A stretch of DNA of 64,000 bases from Pseudomonas tohonis. Lineage in GTDB: Bacteria > Pseudomonadota > Gammaproteobacteria > Pseudomonadales > Pseudomonadaceae. Positions 44,528-54,302 of the stretch are shown here, piece by piece (position 1 is the first letter of the stretch; every line of letters begins with the position of its first letter). The stretch covers positions 3,164,001 to 3,228,000 of the forward strand of contig NZ_AP023189.1 of assembly GCF_012767755.2 (NCBI RefSeq), written 5' to 3'. The notes beneath the pieces are model-generated. The model was not told the origin of the DNA. It made no database searches and saw only the letters and a program-made list of their open reading frames with translations. The position numbers and the translations under genes are program-made.

Positions 44528-44559
44528 AAAGGGCGCCCTGAGGCGCCCTTTGTCGTTTC
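44528..44559 (+). terminator. Intrinsic terminator after the small secreted protein
   Basis: AAAGGGCGCC / GGCGCCCTTT is a perfect 10-bp stem with a CTGA loop, followed by TGTCGTTT. It lies between convergent genes and its A/T ends let it work in both directions. Confidence 0.8.
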
Positions 44560-44576
44560 TGCGGTTCGCTGCCGGC

Positions 44577-46763
44577 TCAGCTGGCGGTGCGCACCGCCGG
44601 GCGGATGTGGTACGCCTCGGTGAAGGCCTGGGCGGACATCGGGCGGGAGAACAGGTAGCCCTGACCTTCGCCGCAGCGCTCCAGCTTGAGCCGGGCCCGC
44701 TGGGCATCGGTTTCGATGCCCTCGGCGATGGTTTCGAGGTCGAAGCTGCGGGCCATGTCGAGGATGGCGCGGACCACCGAGGCGTCGCGGCGGGACTCCA
44801 GCATGCCCTGGACGAAGGAGCGATCGATCTTGATCCGGCTCAGCGGGTAGGTCTTGAGCAGGATCAGCGAGGCGTAGCCCGTGCCGAAGTCGTCGAAGGC
44901 GATGCCCACGCCATAGGCGCGCAGGCGCTGCAGGGTTTCCAGCACGATGTCGTCGTTGTCCAGCACGATGTTCTCGGTGACTTCCAGTTCCAGCGCCTCG
45001 GGCGGCAGGCCGTAGCGGGCCAGGGCCTCCAGCACCTCGGTCACCAGGTCGCCGACGCGGAACTGGGCGCCGAACAGGTTCACGCCCATGCGCATGTCCT
45101 CGGCGCCGTTGTTGCGCCAGAAGGCCAGTTGCGCGCAGGCCTCGTCCAGGACCCAGTTGCCGACCCTCGCGGCCAGGGTGCCGCGCTCCAGGGCCGGGAG
45201 GAAGTCCTCGGGCGCCAGCAGCCCGCGCTCGGGGTGCTGCCAGCGGATCAGCGCCTCGGCACCCCGCAGGGAGCCATCGCCGAGACGCACCTGGGGCTGG
45301 TAGAAGAGCACGAACTCGCCGTTCTCCACCGCCCTGTGCAGCTCCATGGCGTGCAGGTGGCGGCTCACCGCTTCCATGCGCAACTCGGGGGTGAAGGCGG
45401 CGACCTGGCTGCGGCCGTTGCCCTTGGCCTTGAACAGCGCGAGGTCGGCGTCGCCCACCAGCTCCAGGGCCTCCAGCGCGTGCAGGGGTGCCAGGGCCAC
45501 GCCGCAGCTGGCGGCCACCCGCACGTCGTGGCCGTCCACCTGGATCGGGCGGGCGATGCTGCCGATGGCCTCCCGGGCCACTCGCAGCGCCGAGTCGGGC
45601 TCGGTGATGCCGGTGAGCAGCAGGGCGAACTCGTCGCCACCGATGCGCGCCACCAGGTCGTCCGGGCCCGCCAGGGCGGCCAGGCGGACCGCGACCTCCC
45701 GCAGGATGCCATCGCCGATCAGGTGGCCCAGGGTGTCGTTGACGTCCTTGAAGCCGTCCAGGTCGATCATCAGCACCGTCACCGGCCGGGCCGCCAGCAG
45801 GGCCTGTTCCGCGCAGCGGTAGAAGCAGCCGCGATTGGCCAGCCCGGTGAGGGCGTCGAAGGTGGCCAGGCGCCGCAGCTCGGCTTCTTCCTGCAGGCGC
45901 CGGCTGTCGTCGGTGAGCACCGCCTCGAAGCGCGGATAGCCTTTCTCGCTCCAGGAGGACAGCGACATGCCCAGGTCGAATTCGCTGCCGTCCTTGTGCA
46001 GGCCCTTGAGGGTGGCCGGCGTGGTCGGGTCGGCGAGGTAGCCGGCGGTCACGGCGCGGCGGATCAGCGCCAGGAAGGACGGGCGTTCGGCCACCGCCAG
46101 CAGGGCTTCCACCGGCAGCCCGACGCCTTCCTCCGCGGCGTAGCCCAGCAGGCTGGCGGCGGCGGGGTTCCAGGCGAGGATGTGGCCCCGGTGGTCGAAC
46201 CAGAGCACCGGGGTGTCCGACTGCCCCGCGTAGGTTTCGAAGGTTGGGCGCTTGCGTCCGGCGCTCACCGCGATGCGGTGCAGTTCCAGGCGGTCGGTGG
46301 CCATGCGCGCGAGCTCCCGCAGGCGCTCGCGGTCGTCGTCAGAGAAGTCCAGGTGGGGCTGGTCGTCGATGACGCACAGCGCCCCCAGCGGCAGGCCCCC
46401 GGCGGAGAGCAGCGGCACCCCGGCGTAGAAGCGCAGGTGGGTGGGGCCCACCACCAGCGGATTGTCATGGAAACGCTCGTCGCGGCTGGCGTCCGGTACC
46501 ACCATCACCTGGTCCTGGGTGATGGCGTGGGCGCAGAAGGACACGTCGCGGCGCATGTCGACCTTGCCGACACCAGTGCTGGCGGCGAAGAACACATGGT
46601 CGCTGCCGATCATGTTCACCGCGGCCAGCGGCATGTCGAACATCCGTGCGGCGATTCGCACCACCGGGTCGAGGCTGGAGACCACGCGTTCGTCGTCGAG
46701 GCCGTAGTCGGCGAGGGCACGCAGGCGTTCGGCTTCGTTCGGCAACTGCGAGGGACAGCGCAT
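44577..46763 (-). CDS. GAF-PAS-GGDEF-EAL c-di-GMP signalling protein
   Basis: 728 aa without membrane segments. An N-terminal GAF domain spans about residues 20-165 (FFAASTGVGKVDMRRDVSFCAHAI, PLGALCVIDDQP). PAS spans 185-290. GGDEF spans 297-460 with an intact GGDEF motif at 375-379. EAL spans 475-720 with EAL at 503-505, DDFGTGYAS and EGIET. Both catalytic centres look complete, so it may make or degrade c-di-GMP according to the cytoplasmic signal sensed by GAF/PAS. The gene stands alone. Confidence 0.93.
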   Translation of the reverse strand: MRCPSQLPNEAERLRALADYGLDDERVVSSLDPVVRIAARMFDMPLAAVNMIGSDHVFFAASTGVGKVDMRRDVSFCAHAITQDQVMVVPDASRDERFHDNPLVVGPTHLRFYAGVPLLSAGGLPLGALCVIDDQPHLDFSDDDRERLRELARMATDRLELHRIAVSAGRKRPTFETYAGQSDTPVLWFDHRGHILAWNPAAASLLGYAAEEGVGLPVEALLAVAERPSFLALIRRAVTAGYLADPTTPATLKGLHKDGSEFDLGMSLSSWSEKGYPRFEAVLTDDSRRLQEEAELRRLATFDALTGLANRGCFYRCAEQALLAARPVTVLMIDLDGFKDVNDTLGHLIGDGILREVAVRLAALAGPDDLVARIGGDEFALLLTGITEPDSALRVAREAIGSIARPIQVDGHDVRVAASCGVALAPLHALEALELVGDADLALFKAKGNGRSQVAAFTPELRMEAVSRHLHAMELHRAVENGEFVLFYQPQVRLGDGSLRGAEALIRWQHPERGLLAPEDFLPALERGTLAARVGNWVLDEACAQLAFWRNNGAEDMRMGVNLFGAQFRVGDLVTEVLEALARYGLPPEALELEVTENIVLDNDDIVLETLQRLRAYGVGIAFDDFGTGYASLILLKTYPLSRIKIDRSFVQGMLESRRDASVVRAILDMARSFDLETIAEGIETDAQRARLKLERCGEGQGYLFSRPMSAQAFTEAYHIRPAVRTAS

Positions 46764-46870
46764 GGCAACCTCCTGTCGTTGATCGCTCCCTGTAGCAACG
46801 CCCTAAGGATAGATGGGCGGTGCGGTGCGCCAGCCCCGGGTGGCCGCGAGCGGACGGACGGCTGCGGTCG

Positions 46871-47188
46871 TCAGCCGCCGGACGTGGGTTCGCGCAGCTT
46901 GGCCAGGCGCCGGTGGATCAGCATCAGTGCGATGGAGGTGCCCTGGCGCAGTGGTGCGTCCAGGCGGCCGGAGAACATCGGCGGCGGGTCGATGGCGCCG
47001 CCGGCCTCCAGCTGCCGTGCAATGCGCTCCAGCTCGAAGATGCCATCGCCTTCGCCCGGGCCGGCCTCGCGGGCCCGGGCTATGGCCTCGTCGAGCCGCT
47101 GGGCCAGGTCCTCCGGGGCGCTGGTGGCGATCAGGACTCTGGCCATTTCCAGGCCGGCGAGGTGGGTGCGGTCGGGCGTCTTCTGCAT
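46871..47188 (-). CDS. Hypothetical protein
   Basis: 105 aa, MQKTPDRTHLAGLEMARVLIATSAPEDLAQRLDEAIARAREAG...; mostly helical, acidic in the centre, ending RRLAKLREPTSGG. GGAAGCG precedes the ATG. It lies upstream of the c-di-GMP protein on the same strand (107-bp gap) and divergent from the PLP enzyme. No family recognised and no signal peptide. Confidence 0.6.
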   Translation of the reverse strand: MQKTPDRTHLAGLEMARVLIATSAPEDLAQRLDEAIARAREAGPGEGDGIFELERIARQLEAGGAIDPPPMFSGRLDAPLRQGTSIALMLIHRRLAKLREPTSGG

Positions 47189-47338
47189 GGCGCTTCCTTA
47201 AGAGGTCAAGGAGGTAGACCGCCGCACGGGTAGGTTGCTCAAGGAATTTGACGCAACGGCGCGCTGCAAGAACGTACAAGACGCCCCAGCCGCCGGCGGG
47301 CGAGACTGTCGCCCCCACACACGCCGCGCGAGCCCCCC

Positions 47339-48265
47339 ATGCCCCTGCATATCCAGACCCCGCTGATCCATTCCCGCCCCCTGAGCCTGGCCGCCGGCAC
47401 CGAGGTGTGGCTGAAGCTGGAGGCCCTGCAGCCGGCGGGCTCGTTCAAGCTGCGCGGCATCGGCGCCGCCTGCGAGTTCCATGCACGCCGGGGCACGCGG
47501 CGCTTCATCTCGTCCTCCGGCGGCAACGCGGGCATCGCCGTGGCCTTCGCCGGCCGCTGCCTGTCGATCCCGGTGACGGTGGTGGTGCCGGAAACCACCA
47601 CCGAGCGGGCCAGGGCGCTGATCCGCCAGGAAGGCGCCGAGGTGATCGTCCACGGCAAGGCCTGGCACGAGGCCAATGCCCTGGCGCAATCGATGCTGGG
47701 CGAGGCGGATGCCTTCATCCACCCCTTCGATGACGCGCTTCTGTGGCAGGGCCACGCGACCCTGGTGGACGAGGTCGCCGCCAGCGGCTGGCGCCCCGAC
47801 GTCGTGCTGCTCTCGGTGGGTGGCGGCGGGCTGTTCAGCGGCGTGGTGGAAGGCTTGCAGCGCAACGGCTGGGGCGCGGTGCCGGTGATCACTGCCGAAA
47901 CCGCCGGTGCGGCGTCGTTCGCCGGTTCACTGCAGGCCGGCCGGCGTATCGAGCTGGAGCGCATCGACAGCGTGGCCACCTCCCTGGGGGCGAAGCAGGT
48001 GTGCGAGCGGGCCTTCGAACTGGGGCGCAGCCACCCGGTGCGGGCGCGGGTGGTCAGCGACCGCGCGGCGCTGCAGGCCTGCGAGCGCTTCCTCGATGAG
48101 CAGCGCCTTCTCGTCGAGCCGGCCTGTGGCGCGGCGCTGGCCCTGGCCTATGCCGGGGACGAGGCGCTGCGGGACTTCGAACGGGTGATGGTGGTGGTGT
48201 GCGGCGGGGTGACCGCCAGCCTGGAGCAGATCAGCGCCTGGAAGGCCGCCCAGCCGGAAGACTGA
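47339..48265 (+). CDS. PLP-dependent serine/threonine dehydratase-like enzyme
   Basis: 308 aa, fold type II. The Schiff-base Lys is in PAGSFKLRGIGAA near residue 37. The phosphate/substrate loop SSSGGNAGIA lies near 59 and the glycine-rich cofactor phosphate site LSVGGGGLFSG near 160. The short length with no ACT domain resembles SDH-type L-serine dehydratases and Ser/Thr ammonia-lyases in eukaryotes and some Pseudomonas. It would deaminate serine or threonine to pyruvate or 2-oxobutyrate. It converges on the antiporter gene. Confidence 0.8.
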   Translation: MPLHIQTPLIHSRPLSLAAGTEVWLKLEALQPAGSFKLRGIGAACEFHARRGTRRFISSSGGNAGIAVAFAGRCLSIPVTVVVPETTTERARALIRQEGAEVIVHGKAWHEANALAQSMLGEADAFIHPFDDALLWQGHATLVDEVAASGWRPDVVLLSVGGGGLFSGVVEGLQRNGWGAVPVITAETAGAASFAGSLQAGRRIELERIDSVATSLGAKQVCERAFELGRSHPVRARVVSDRAALQACERFLDEQRLLVEPACGAALALAYAGDEALRDFERVMVVVCGGVTASLEQISAWKAAQPED

Positions 48266-48277
48266 GCGGCCGGGCGG

Positions 48278-50083
48278 TCACTTGACGCCCTGTTCCTCGA
48301 TGCGGTCGGTGTCGAACAGGGTCTCCAGTTCGGCGCGCGCCTCGCGGGCGGTCTGCATCATCGCGGCGGCATCGCCATGCACCTTGTGCTGGGCGGCCAG
48401 CACCTCCTCGTCGTGGCGCTGGAAGCGGCGGATGCGCGCGTTGGCCTGTTCCTCGTCCAGGCCCATGCCGAGCAGCACCTGGCGGCTCATCTCCAGGCTG
48501 GAGTGGAAGGTCTCGCGCACCGGCTGTGCGCCGAGGTCGAGCAACTGGTGCACGTGCTGGCGGTCACGGGCGCGGGAGATGATCTTCAGGTGCGGGTAGA
48601 GGCGGCGCACCAGCTCGGTGGTCTTCAGGTTGGTCACCGGGTCGTCGGTGGCGACGATGAAGAACTCGGCCTTGTCGACCTTGGCCGCGCGGAGGATCTC
48701 CGGGCGCAGCGGGTCGCCATAGAAGATCGGCATGCGGCCCAGGCTGCGGGACAGCTCGATGGTCTCCACCGAGGTGTCCAGGGCCAGGAACGGCACGCGC
48801 TGGGCGCGCAGCACACGGGCGACGATCTGGCCCATGCGGCCGGTGCCGGCGATCACCACCCGGGGCGAGTCGCTGTCGATCTGCTCGTACTCCGGCGGTA
48901 CGTTCACCGGCGCTGGCCTGGCCTTGACCAAGCGGTTGATGGCCAGGATCAGCAGCGGCGTCAGCGCCATGGACAGGGTGATGGCCAGCACCAGGAAGCC
49001 GTGCAGGCGGGCCTCGAACAGGCCCTGGTCGCGGGCCATCTTGAACACCACGAAGGCGAACTCGCCCCCGGCGGCCAGGACCACGCCCAGGCGCAGCGCG
49101 CTCTGCCGGGTGAGCCCGCCGGCGCTGCGGCCGAGCAGGTAGAGCACCGGGAACTTGACGGCGATCAGCAGCGCCGTGAGGCCCAGCACCAGCAGCGGCT
49201 GGCCCAGCAGCAGGCTGAGGTCGGCACTCATGCCCACGCTGATGAAGAACAGCCCCAGCAGCAGGCCCTTGAACGGTTCGATCTGGGCTTCCAGTTCGTG
49301 GCGGTATTCCGAGTCCGCCAGCAGCAGGCCGGCGAGAAAGGCACCGAGGGCCATGGACACGCCGGCCAGCTCCATCAGCCAGGCGGTGCCGATCACCACC
49401 AGCAGCGCAGTGGCGGTGGACACCTCCTGCAGGCCGGTGCGAGCCACCACGCGGAACACCGGGCGCAGCAGGTAGCGCCCGCCGATGACCACCAGGCCGA
49501 TGCTGCCGACCACCTCGGCGAGGTGGGCCAGCTGGCCGCCGTCCTCGCGGGCGGCGGTGGCACCGCTGAGCAGCGGGATCAGGGCGATCAGCGGGATGGC
49601 CGCGATGTCCTGGAACAGCAGGATGGCGAAGGCCAGGCGGCCATGGGGGCTGGTCAGCTCCTTGCGCTCGGCGAGGATCTGCAGGCCGAAGGCGGTGGAG
49701 GACAGCGCCAGGCCCAGGCCGAGCACCACGGCGCTCTGCCAGGTGCGGGCGAAGGCCAGGTAAGCGATGCCGGCGATCAGCGCGCCGGTGAGCAGCACCT
49801 GGGCCAGGCCGACGCCGAACACCGAGCGGCGCATGACCCAGAGGCGACGGGGCGAGAGCTCCAGGCCGATGATGAACAGCAGCAGCACCACGCCCAGTTC
49901 GGACAGGTGGCTGACGCTCTGCGGGTCGCTGACCAGGCGCAACACGGAGGGGCCGATCAGCACGCCGGCCAGCAGGTAGCCGAGCACGGCCCCCAGTTGC
50001 AGGCGCTTGGCGAGAGGCACGGCAAGGACGGCGGCGAGCAGGAAGACCACGGCGACCTGCAACGAGCTGCCTTCATGGGGCAT
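48278..50083 (-). CDS. KefC/CPA2-type monovalent cation:proton antiporter with TrkA-N domain
   Basis: 601 aa from MPHEGSSLQVAVVFLLAAVL. Twelve to thirteen membrane segments include GAVLGYLLAGVLIGP and LGLGLALSSTAFGLQIL (CPA2 core). From about residue 415 a Rossmann TrkA-N domain (RVVIAGTGRMGQIVARVL) follows, then a charged helical tail. KefB/KefC proteins export K+ under electrophile stress, gated by glutathione adducts. Length matches KefB (601 aa). No KefF/KefG ancillary gene is adjacent. Confidence 0.9.
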   Translation of the reverse strand: MPHEGSSLQVAVVFLLAAVLAVPLAKRLQLGAVLGYLLAGVLIGPSVLRLVSDPQSVSHLSELGVVLLLFIIGLELSPRRLWVMRRSVFGVGLAQVLLTGALIAGIAYLAFARTWQSAVVLGLGLALSSTAFGLQILAERKELTSPHGRLAFAILLFQDIAAIPLIALIPLLSGATAAREDGGQLAHLAEVVGSIGLVVIGGRYLLRPVFRVVARTGLQEVSTATALLVVIGTAWLMELAGVSMALGAFLAGLLLADSEYRHELEAQIEPFKGLLLGLFFISVGMSADLSLLLGQPLLVLGLTALLIAVKFPVLYLLGRSAGGLTRQSALRLGVVLAAGGEFAFVVFKMARDQGLFEARLHGFLVLAITLSMALTPLLILAINRLVKARPAPVNVPPEYEQIDSDSPRVVIAGTGRMGQIVARVLRAQRVPFLALDTSVETIELSRSLGRMPIFYGDPLRPEILRAAKVDKAEFFIVATDDPVTNLKTTELVRRLYPHLKIISRARDRQHVHQLLDLGAQPVRETFHSSLEMSRQVLLGMGLDEEQANARIRRFQRHDEEVLAAQHKVHGDAAAMMQTAREARAELETLFDTDRIEEQGVK

Positions 50084-50277
50084 GGGAGTTTCCTTGGGCT
50101 GACTTACGAAAGATCCGACGGAGCGGCAGAGGGCGCAAGGATAGGGGGTGGGGGCCGCCGCTGTCACGGCGCGGCCCTGTGTCCGGTTGGCGCGGTGCCG
50201 GCGCGGGGCGCGAAAATCCTGGCTGCCGCGCGACGGGCGGCTATCCTGCTGCGGTCCCGGACAAGGAGCCCACTGCC

Positions 50278-50634
50278 ATGAACGTGCTACGCCTGGTGGC
50301 CAACTTCGCCACCCCCGATCCCGCCGCACTGGCGGACTTCTATCGCCGCCTGTTGGGCCTCGACCTGGTGATGGACCATGGCTGGATCCTCACCCTGGCG
50401 TCCCCGGAGGCGGTGCGCATGCGCCCGCAATTGAGCCTGGCCAGCGAAGGCGGCTCGGGTACGCCGGTGCCGGACCTGTCCGTCGAGGTGGACGACGTGG
50501 GCGAGGCCCACCGGCGCGCCCTGGCGTTGGCGGCGGAGATCGTCCACCCGCTGACCGACGAGCCCTGGGGCGTGCGGCGCTTCTTCGTGCGCGACCCGGC
50601 GGGGCGGGTGCTGAATGTGCTGGAGCATCTTTAG
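50278..50634 (+). CDS. Glyoxalase/bleomycin-resistance (VOC) family protein
   Basis: 118 aa from the ATG preceded by AAGGAG. VOC fold pattern: VANFATPDPAALADFYRRLLGLDLVMDHGW, then VEVDDVGEAHRRALALAAEIVHPLTDEPWGVRRFFVRDPAGRVLNVLEH. The metal-binding pair of lyase members (His/Gln, Glu) is not complete, so it may be a binding protein rather than glyoxalase I. It is divergent from the antiporter and 80 bp before the AraC regulator. Confidence 0.78.
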   Translation: MNVLRLVANFATPDPAALADFYRRLLGLDLVMDHGWILTLASPEAVRMRPQLSLASEGGSGTPVPDLSVEVDDVGEAHRRALALAAEIVHPLTDEPWGVRRFFVRDPAGRVLNVLEHL

Positions 50635-50714
50635 CGGGCCCTGTGAAAGGGGCGGTCGTGCCCACTTCGCCATTCCCCTACAATCGGCCTCCCCATCGCA
50701 CGCACCCGGGAACC

Positions 50715-51749
50715 ATGACAGGCACCGTCGTCGAGAAAGGCACCATTTCCGTCCAGCTGGTCCGCGAGGCCCTGCTGGAGCTGCGTGCCCGCGGGCTCGA
50801 CCCGGCGCCCTTGCTGGGGCATGCCGGGATCGCCGCCGAGGCGCTGGAGCGACCTTATGGACGGGTCTCCTCGCAGCAGTACGCGCGCCTCTGGCTGCGC
50901 CTGGCCGAATGCATGGACGATGAATTCTTCGGCATGAACCCCAGGCGCATGAAGTCCGGCAGCTTCGCCTTCATGGCCCGCGCGGCGTTGAAGGAGCCCA
51001 GCCTGGGGGCGGCGCTGGAGGGCGTGCTCGGCTTCCTCGACCTGGTGTTCGACGGCCTCTCGCCGCGCCTGGTGCGCCAGGGCGGGATGGCGGAGATCGT
51101 GCTGGAGGAGGAGCCGGGCGAGGCCCAGCGCGCCTTCGCCTACTTCACCCTGTGGATGATCGTCCACGGCCTGGCCTGCTGGCTGGCCGGGCGGCGCATC
51201 CCCATCCTCGCCATCGACCTGCGTTGCCCGGCGCCCGAGTACATCGAGGACTACCGGGTGATGTTCAGCGACAACCTGCGCTTCGCCCGGCCGCGCACGC
51301 GCCTGCTGTTCAACGCCGATTGCCTGGAGTTGCCGGTGCGCCGCAGCGAGCGCGAGCTCAAGCGCTTCCTCGGTGGCGCACCGGCCAACATCCTGGTGCG
51401 CTACCGCGACCCGCAGAGCCTGGCGGCCCGCATCCGCGCCTACCTGCGCAGCCTGCGCCCCGAGCGCTGGCCGGACCTGGAGGCGCTGTCCAGCCACTTC
51501 TTCATGGCGCCCTCGACCCTGCGCCGCAAGCTGGCGCTGGAGGACCAGTCCTACCAGGCGCTCAAGGACCAGGTGCGCCGCGACCTGGCCCTCGCCAGGC
51601 TGCACAGCGGCGAGGGCAACTTCGCCGAACTGGCCTTCGAGCTGGGCTTCGCCGATGCCAGCGCCTTCTACAAGGCGTTCCGCAAATGGACCGGCACCAC
51701 GCCGGGGCAATACCGCGAGCTGATGCACCCGGGCCCGCCGCCGACCTGA
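50715..51749 (+). CDS. AraC-family regulator with Arabinose_bd-type sensor
   Basis: 344 aa from MTGTVVEKGTISVQLV. Residues 15-200 form the Arabinose_bd/OruR-like domain (VREALLELRARGLDPAPLLGHAGI). The C-terminal helix-turn-helix pair is at 240-335 (LSSHFFMAPSTLRRKLALEDQSYQALKDQVRRDLA, ELAFELGFADASAFYKAFRKWTGTTPGQYR). It precedes the acyl-CoA ligase operon in the same orientation and is its probable regulator, as in the PA2556-like position of P. aeruginosa. Ligand unknown, possibly a short or branched acyl-CoA or acid. Confidence 0.88.
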   Translation: MTGTVVEKGTISVQLVREALLELRARGLDPAPLLGHAGIAAEALERPYGRVSSQQYARLWLRLAECMDDEFFGMNPRRMKSGSFAFMARAALKEPSLGAALEGVLGFLDLVFDGLSPRLVRQGGMAEIVLEEEPGEAQRAFAYFTLWMIVHGLACWLAGRRIPILAIDLRCPAPEYIEDYRVMFSDNLRFARPRTRLLFNADCLELPVRRSERELKRFLGGAPANILVRYRDPQSLAARIRAYLRSLRPERWPDLEALSSHFFMAPSTLRRKLALEDQSYQALKDQVRRDLALARLHSGEGNFAELAFELGFADASAFYKAFRKWTGTTPGQYRELMHPGPPPT

Positions 51750-51867
51750 GCTGGCCAGTGGCCGTTGTCAAAAATGCTCGCCGAGGTTGGCGCCATTCGA
51801 CATTGCCGGCGAGCCAGGCCGGTCCGAAGATTCCGCCCACTACAAGAACAATGCGGAGTCACCGTCC

Positions 51868-53508
51868 ATGCGCGACTACCACGAGGCTGCACGCCGGTTC
51901 GACCTGGCCGAGGCGTTCGCCACCACCCTGGCGGGCACGCCGGAGGCCCTCAACGCCTGTATCGAATGCTGTGACCGCCACGCCGACGCGGAGCGCGTCG
52001 CGCTGGTCTGGGAAGGCCGCGACGGCCGCCGCGAGGACTGGACCTTCGCCCGCCTGAAGGAAGCCAGCGCCCGGTTCGCCCACCATCTGCGCGAACTGGG
52101 CATCGGCCCGGGGGATTGCGTTTCCGGCCTGCTGCCGCGCACTCCGGAGCTGCTGGTCACCATCCTCGGCACTTGGCGCGCCGGGGCCGTCTACCAGCCG
52201 CTGTTCACCGCCTTCGGGCCCAAGGCCATCGAGCACCGCCTGCAGTGCGGCCAGTCGCGCCTGGTGGTGGTGGACACCGCCAACCGCGCCAAGCTGGACG
52301 AGGTGGCGCAGGTGCCGGCGATCCTCACCGTCGGTGCCACGGGCGCCGCCGGCTGCGCCTTCTGGAGGGCGCTCGAACGCCAGGACCGTGACTTCGAACC
52401 GGTCATGCGGCGTGCCGACGACCCCTTCCTGCTGATGTGCACCTCCGGTACCACCGGGCTGCCCAAGGCCCTGCAGGTGCCGCTGCGGGCCATCCTCGCC
52501 TTCGTCGGCTACATGCGCGACGCGGTGGGCCTGCGCGAGGACGACCGCTTCTGGAACCTGGCCGACCCGGGCTGGGCCTATGGCCTCTACTACGCCGTGA
52601 CCGGGCCGCTGGCCATGGGCCACGCCACCACCTTCTTCGAGGGTGGCTTCAGCGTCGAGAGCACCTGCCGGATCATCCGCGAGCTGGGCATCACCAACCT
52701 GGCCGGCTCGCCCACCGCCTTCCGCCTGCTGCTGGCGGCGAAGGAGCAGGTGGAGCCGCAACTCAAGGGCCGGCTGCGCGCGGTGAGCAGTGCCGGCGAG
52801 CCGTTGACGCCCGAGGTGATCCGCTGGTTCGCCGACGGCCTGGGCGCCACCATCCACGACCATTACGGCCAGACCGAAATGGGCATGGTGCTGTGCAATC
52901 ACCACGAGCTGGCGCACCCGGTGCGCATCGGCGCCGCCGGTTTCGCCGTGCCCGGGCATCGCGTGGTGGTGCTCGACGAGGCCCAGCGCGAACTGCCGGC
53001 GGGGCAGCCGGGCATCCTCGCCATTGACCGCGCCCGCTCGCCGCTGTTCTGGTTCCCCGGCTACCTGGGCACCGCCACCCGGGCCTTCGTCGGCGACTAT
53101 TACCTGAGCGGCGACACCGTGGAACTGAATGCCGACGGCAGCATCGCCTTCGTCGGCCGCTCGGATGACGTGATCACCACCTCCGGCTACCGGGTCGGCC
53201 CCTTTGACGTGGAAAGCGCGCTGATCGAGCACCCCGCGGTGGTCGAGGCGGCGGTGATCGGCAAGCCGTGCCCGGAGCGCACCGAGCTGGTCAAGGCCTT
53301 CGTGGTGCTCAAGCCCGGCCACGCCGGGGACGCCTCCCTGGCCGAGGCGCTGCAACAACACGTGCGCAAGCGGCTGTCCGCCCATGCCTACCCGCGCGAG
53401 ATCGAGTTCGTCGCGGAACTGCCCAAGACACCCAGCGGCAAGATCCAGCGCTTCCTCCTGCGCAACCAGGAAGTCGCCAGCGCCCAGGCGCGTGCCGCCC
53501 ACCCATGA
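51868..53508 (+). CDS. AMP-forming acyl-CoA synthetase
   Basis: 546 aa from [24 protein letters not shown] precedes the ATG. ANL-superfamily motifs: P-loop [14 protein letters not shown] near residue 195, YGQTEMG near 333, [13 protein letters not shown] near 412 and the adenylation Lys in [10 protein letters not shown] near 528. It activates a short or medium carboxylate to its CoA ester at the expense of ATP. It is the first gene of a four-gene operon with an SDR, a thiolase and an acyl-CoA dehydrogenase. Confidence 0.9.
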   Translation: MRDYHEAARRFDLAEAFATTLAGTPEALNACIECCDRHADAERVALVWEGRDGRREDWTFARLKEASARFAHHLRELGIGPGDCVSGLLPRTPELLVTILGTWRAGAVYQPLFTAFGPKAIEHRLQCGQSRLVVVDTANRAKLDEVAQVPAILTVGATGAAGCAFWRALERQDRDFEPVMRRADDPFLLMCTSGTTGLPKALQVPLRAILAFVGYMRDAVGLREDDRFWNLADPGWAYGLYYAVTGPLAMGHATTFFEGGFSVESTCRIIRELGITNLAGSPTAFRLLLAAKEQVEPQLKGRLRAVSSAGEPLTPEVIRWFADGLGATIHDHYGQTEMGMVLCNHHELAHPVRIGAAGFAVPGHRVVVLDEAQRELPAGQPGILAIDRARSPLFWFPGYLGTATRAFVGDYYLSGDTVELNADGSIAFVGRSDDVITTSGYRVGPFDVESALIEHPAVVEAAVIGKPCPERTELVKAFVVLKPGHAGDASLAEALQQHVRKRLSAHAYPREIEFVAELPKTPSGKIQRFLLRNQEVASAQARAAHP

Positions 53509-53524
53509 CCCAGGAGCCACCGAC

Positions 53525-54292
53525 GTGCGTATAGAGAACAAGACCTTCCTGATCACCGGCGGCGGCTCCGGCCTCGGCCTGGCCACCGCCCGCGCTTTGC
53601 TGGCACAGGGCGCCCGGGCGCTGCTGGTGGACATCAATGCCGAGGCCGGCGCCGCCCGCGCGGCCGAGCTGGGTGACAACGCCCGCTTCCAGCGTGCCGA
53701 CATCACGCGCGAAGACGAGGCCCAGGCCGCCGTCGAGGCCGCCGTCGAGGCCTTCGGCGCGGTGCACGGGCTCATCAACTGCGCCGGCATCGCCCCCGCC
53801 GAGAAGGTGCTGGGGCGCAAGGGCGTGCACGGCCTGGACAGCTTCCGCCGGGTGGTGGAGGTCAACCTGATCGGCAGCTTCAACATGCTGCGCCTGGTGG
53901 CCGAGGCCATGGCCGGCAACGAGCCGGGCGAGGAGGGCGAGCGGGGTGTGCTGATCAACACCGCCTCGGTGGCGGCCTTCGACGGGCAGATGGGCCAGGC
54001 CGCCTATTCCGCGTCCAAGGGCGGCGTCGCCGCCATGACCCTGCCGCTGGCGCGGGACCTGGCGCGCTCGGGCATCCGCGTGATGTGCATCGCCCCCGGC
54101 ATCTTCGAGACGCCGATGATGGCCGGCATGCCCCAGGAGGTGCGCGATTCCCTGGCCGCCGACGTGCCGTTCCCGCCGCGCCTCGGGCGCCCGGACGAAT
54201 ACGCCGCGCTGGTGGCGCACATCATCGGCAACACCATGCTCAACGGCGAGGTCATCCGCCTGGATGGCGCGCTGCGCATGGCCGCGAAATAA
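53525..54292 (+). CDS. Short-chain 3-hydroxyacyl-CoA dehydrogenase (HSD17B10-like SDR)
   Basis: 255 aa from the GTG at 53525 with AGGAG upstream. Rossmann loop [10 protein letters not shown] near residue 11, NCAGIA near 88, catalytic Ser in INTASVAAF and YSASKGG Tyr-Lys near 165. The arrangement resembles type II 3-hydroxyacyl-CoA dehydrogenases, which oxidise 3-hydroxy-2-methylbutyryl-CoA. It lies 16 bases after the ligase gene and before the thiolase, so it probably does the third step of beta-oxidation with NAD. Confidence 0.88.
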   Translation: MRIENKTFLITGGGSGLGLATARALLAQGARALLVDINAEAGAARAAELGDNARFQRADITREDEAQAAVEAAVEAFGAVHGLINCAGIAPAEKVLGRKGVHGLDSFRRVVEVNLIGSFNMLRLVAEAMAGNEPGEEGERGVLINTASVAAFDGQMGQAAYSASKGGVAAMTLPLARDLARSGIRVMCIAPGIFETPMMAGMPQEVRDSLAADVPFPPRLGRPDEYAALVAHIIGNTMLNGEVIRLDGALRMAAK

Positions 54293-54302
54293 GGAGAACC
54301 GC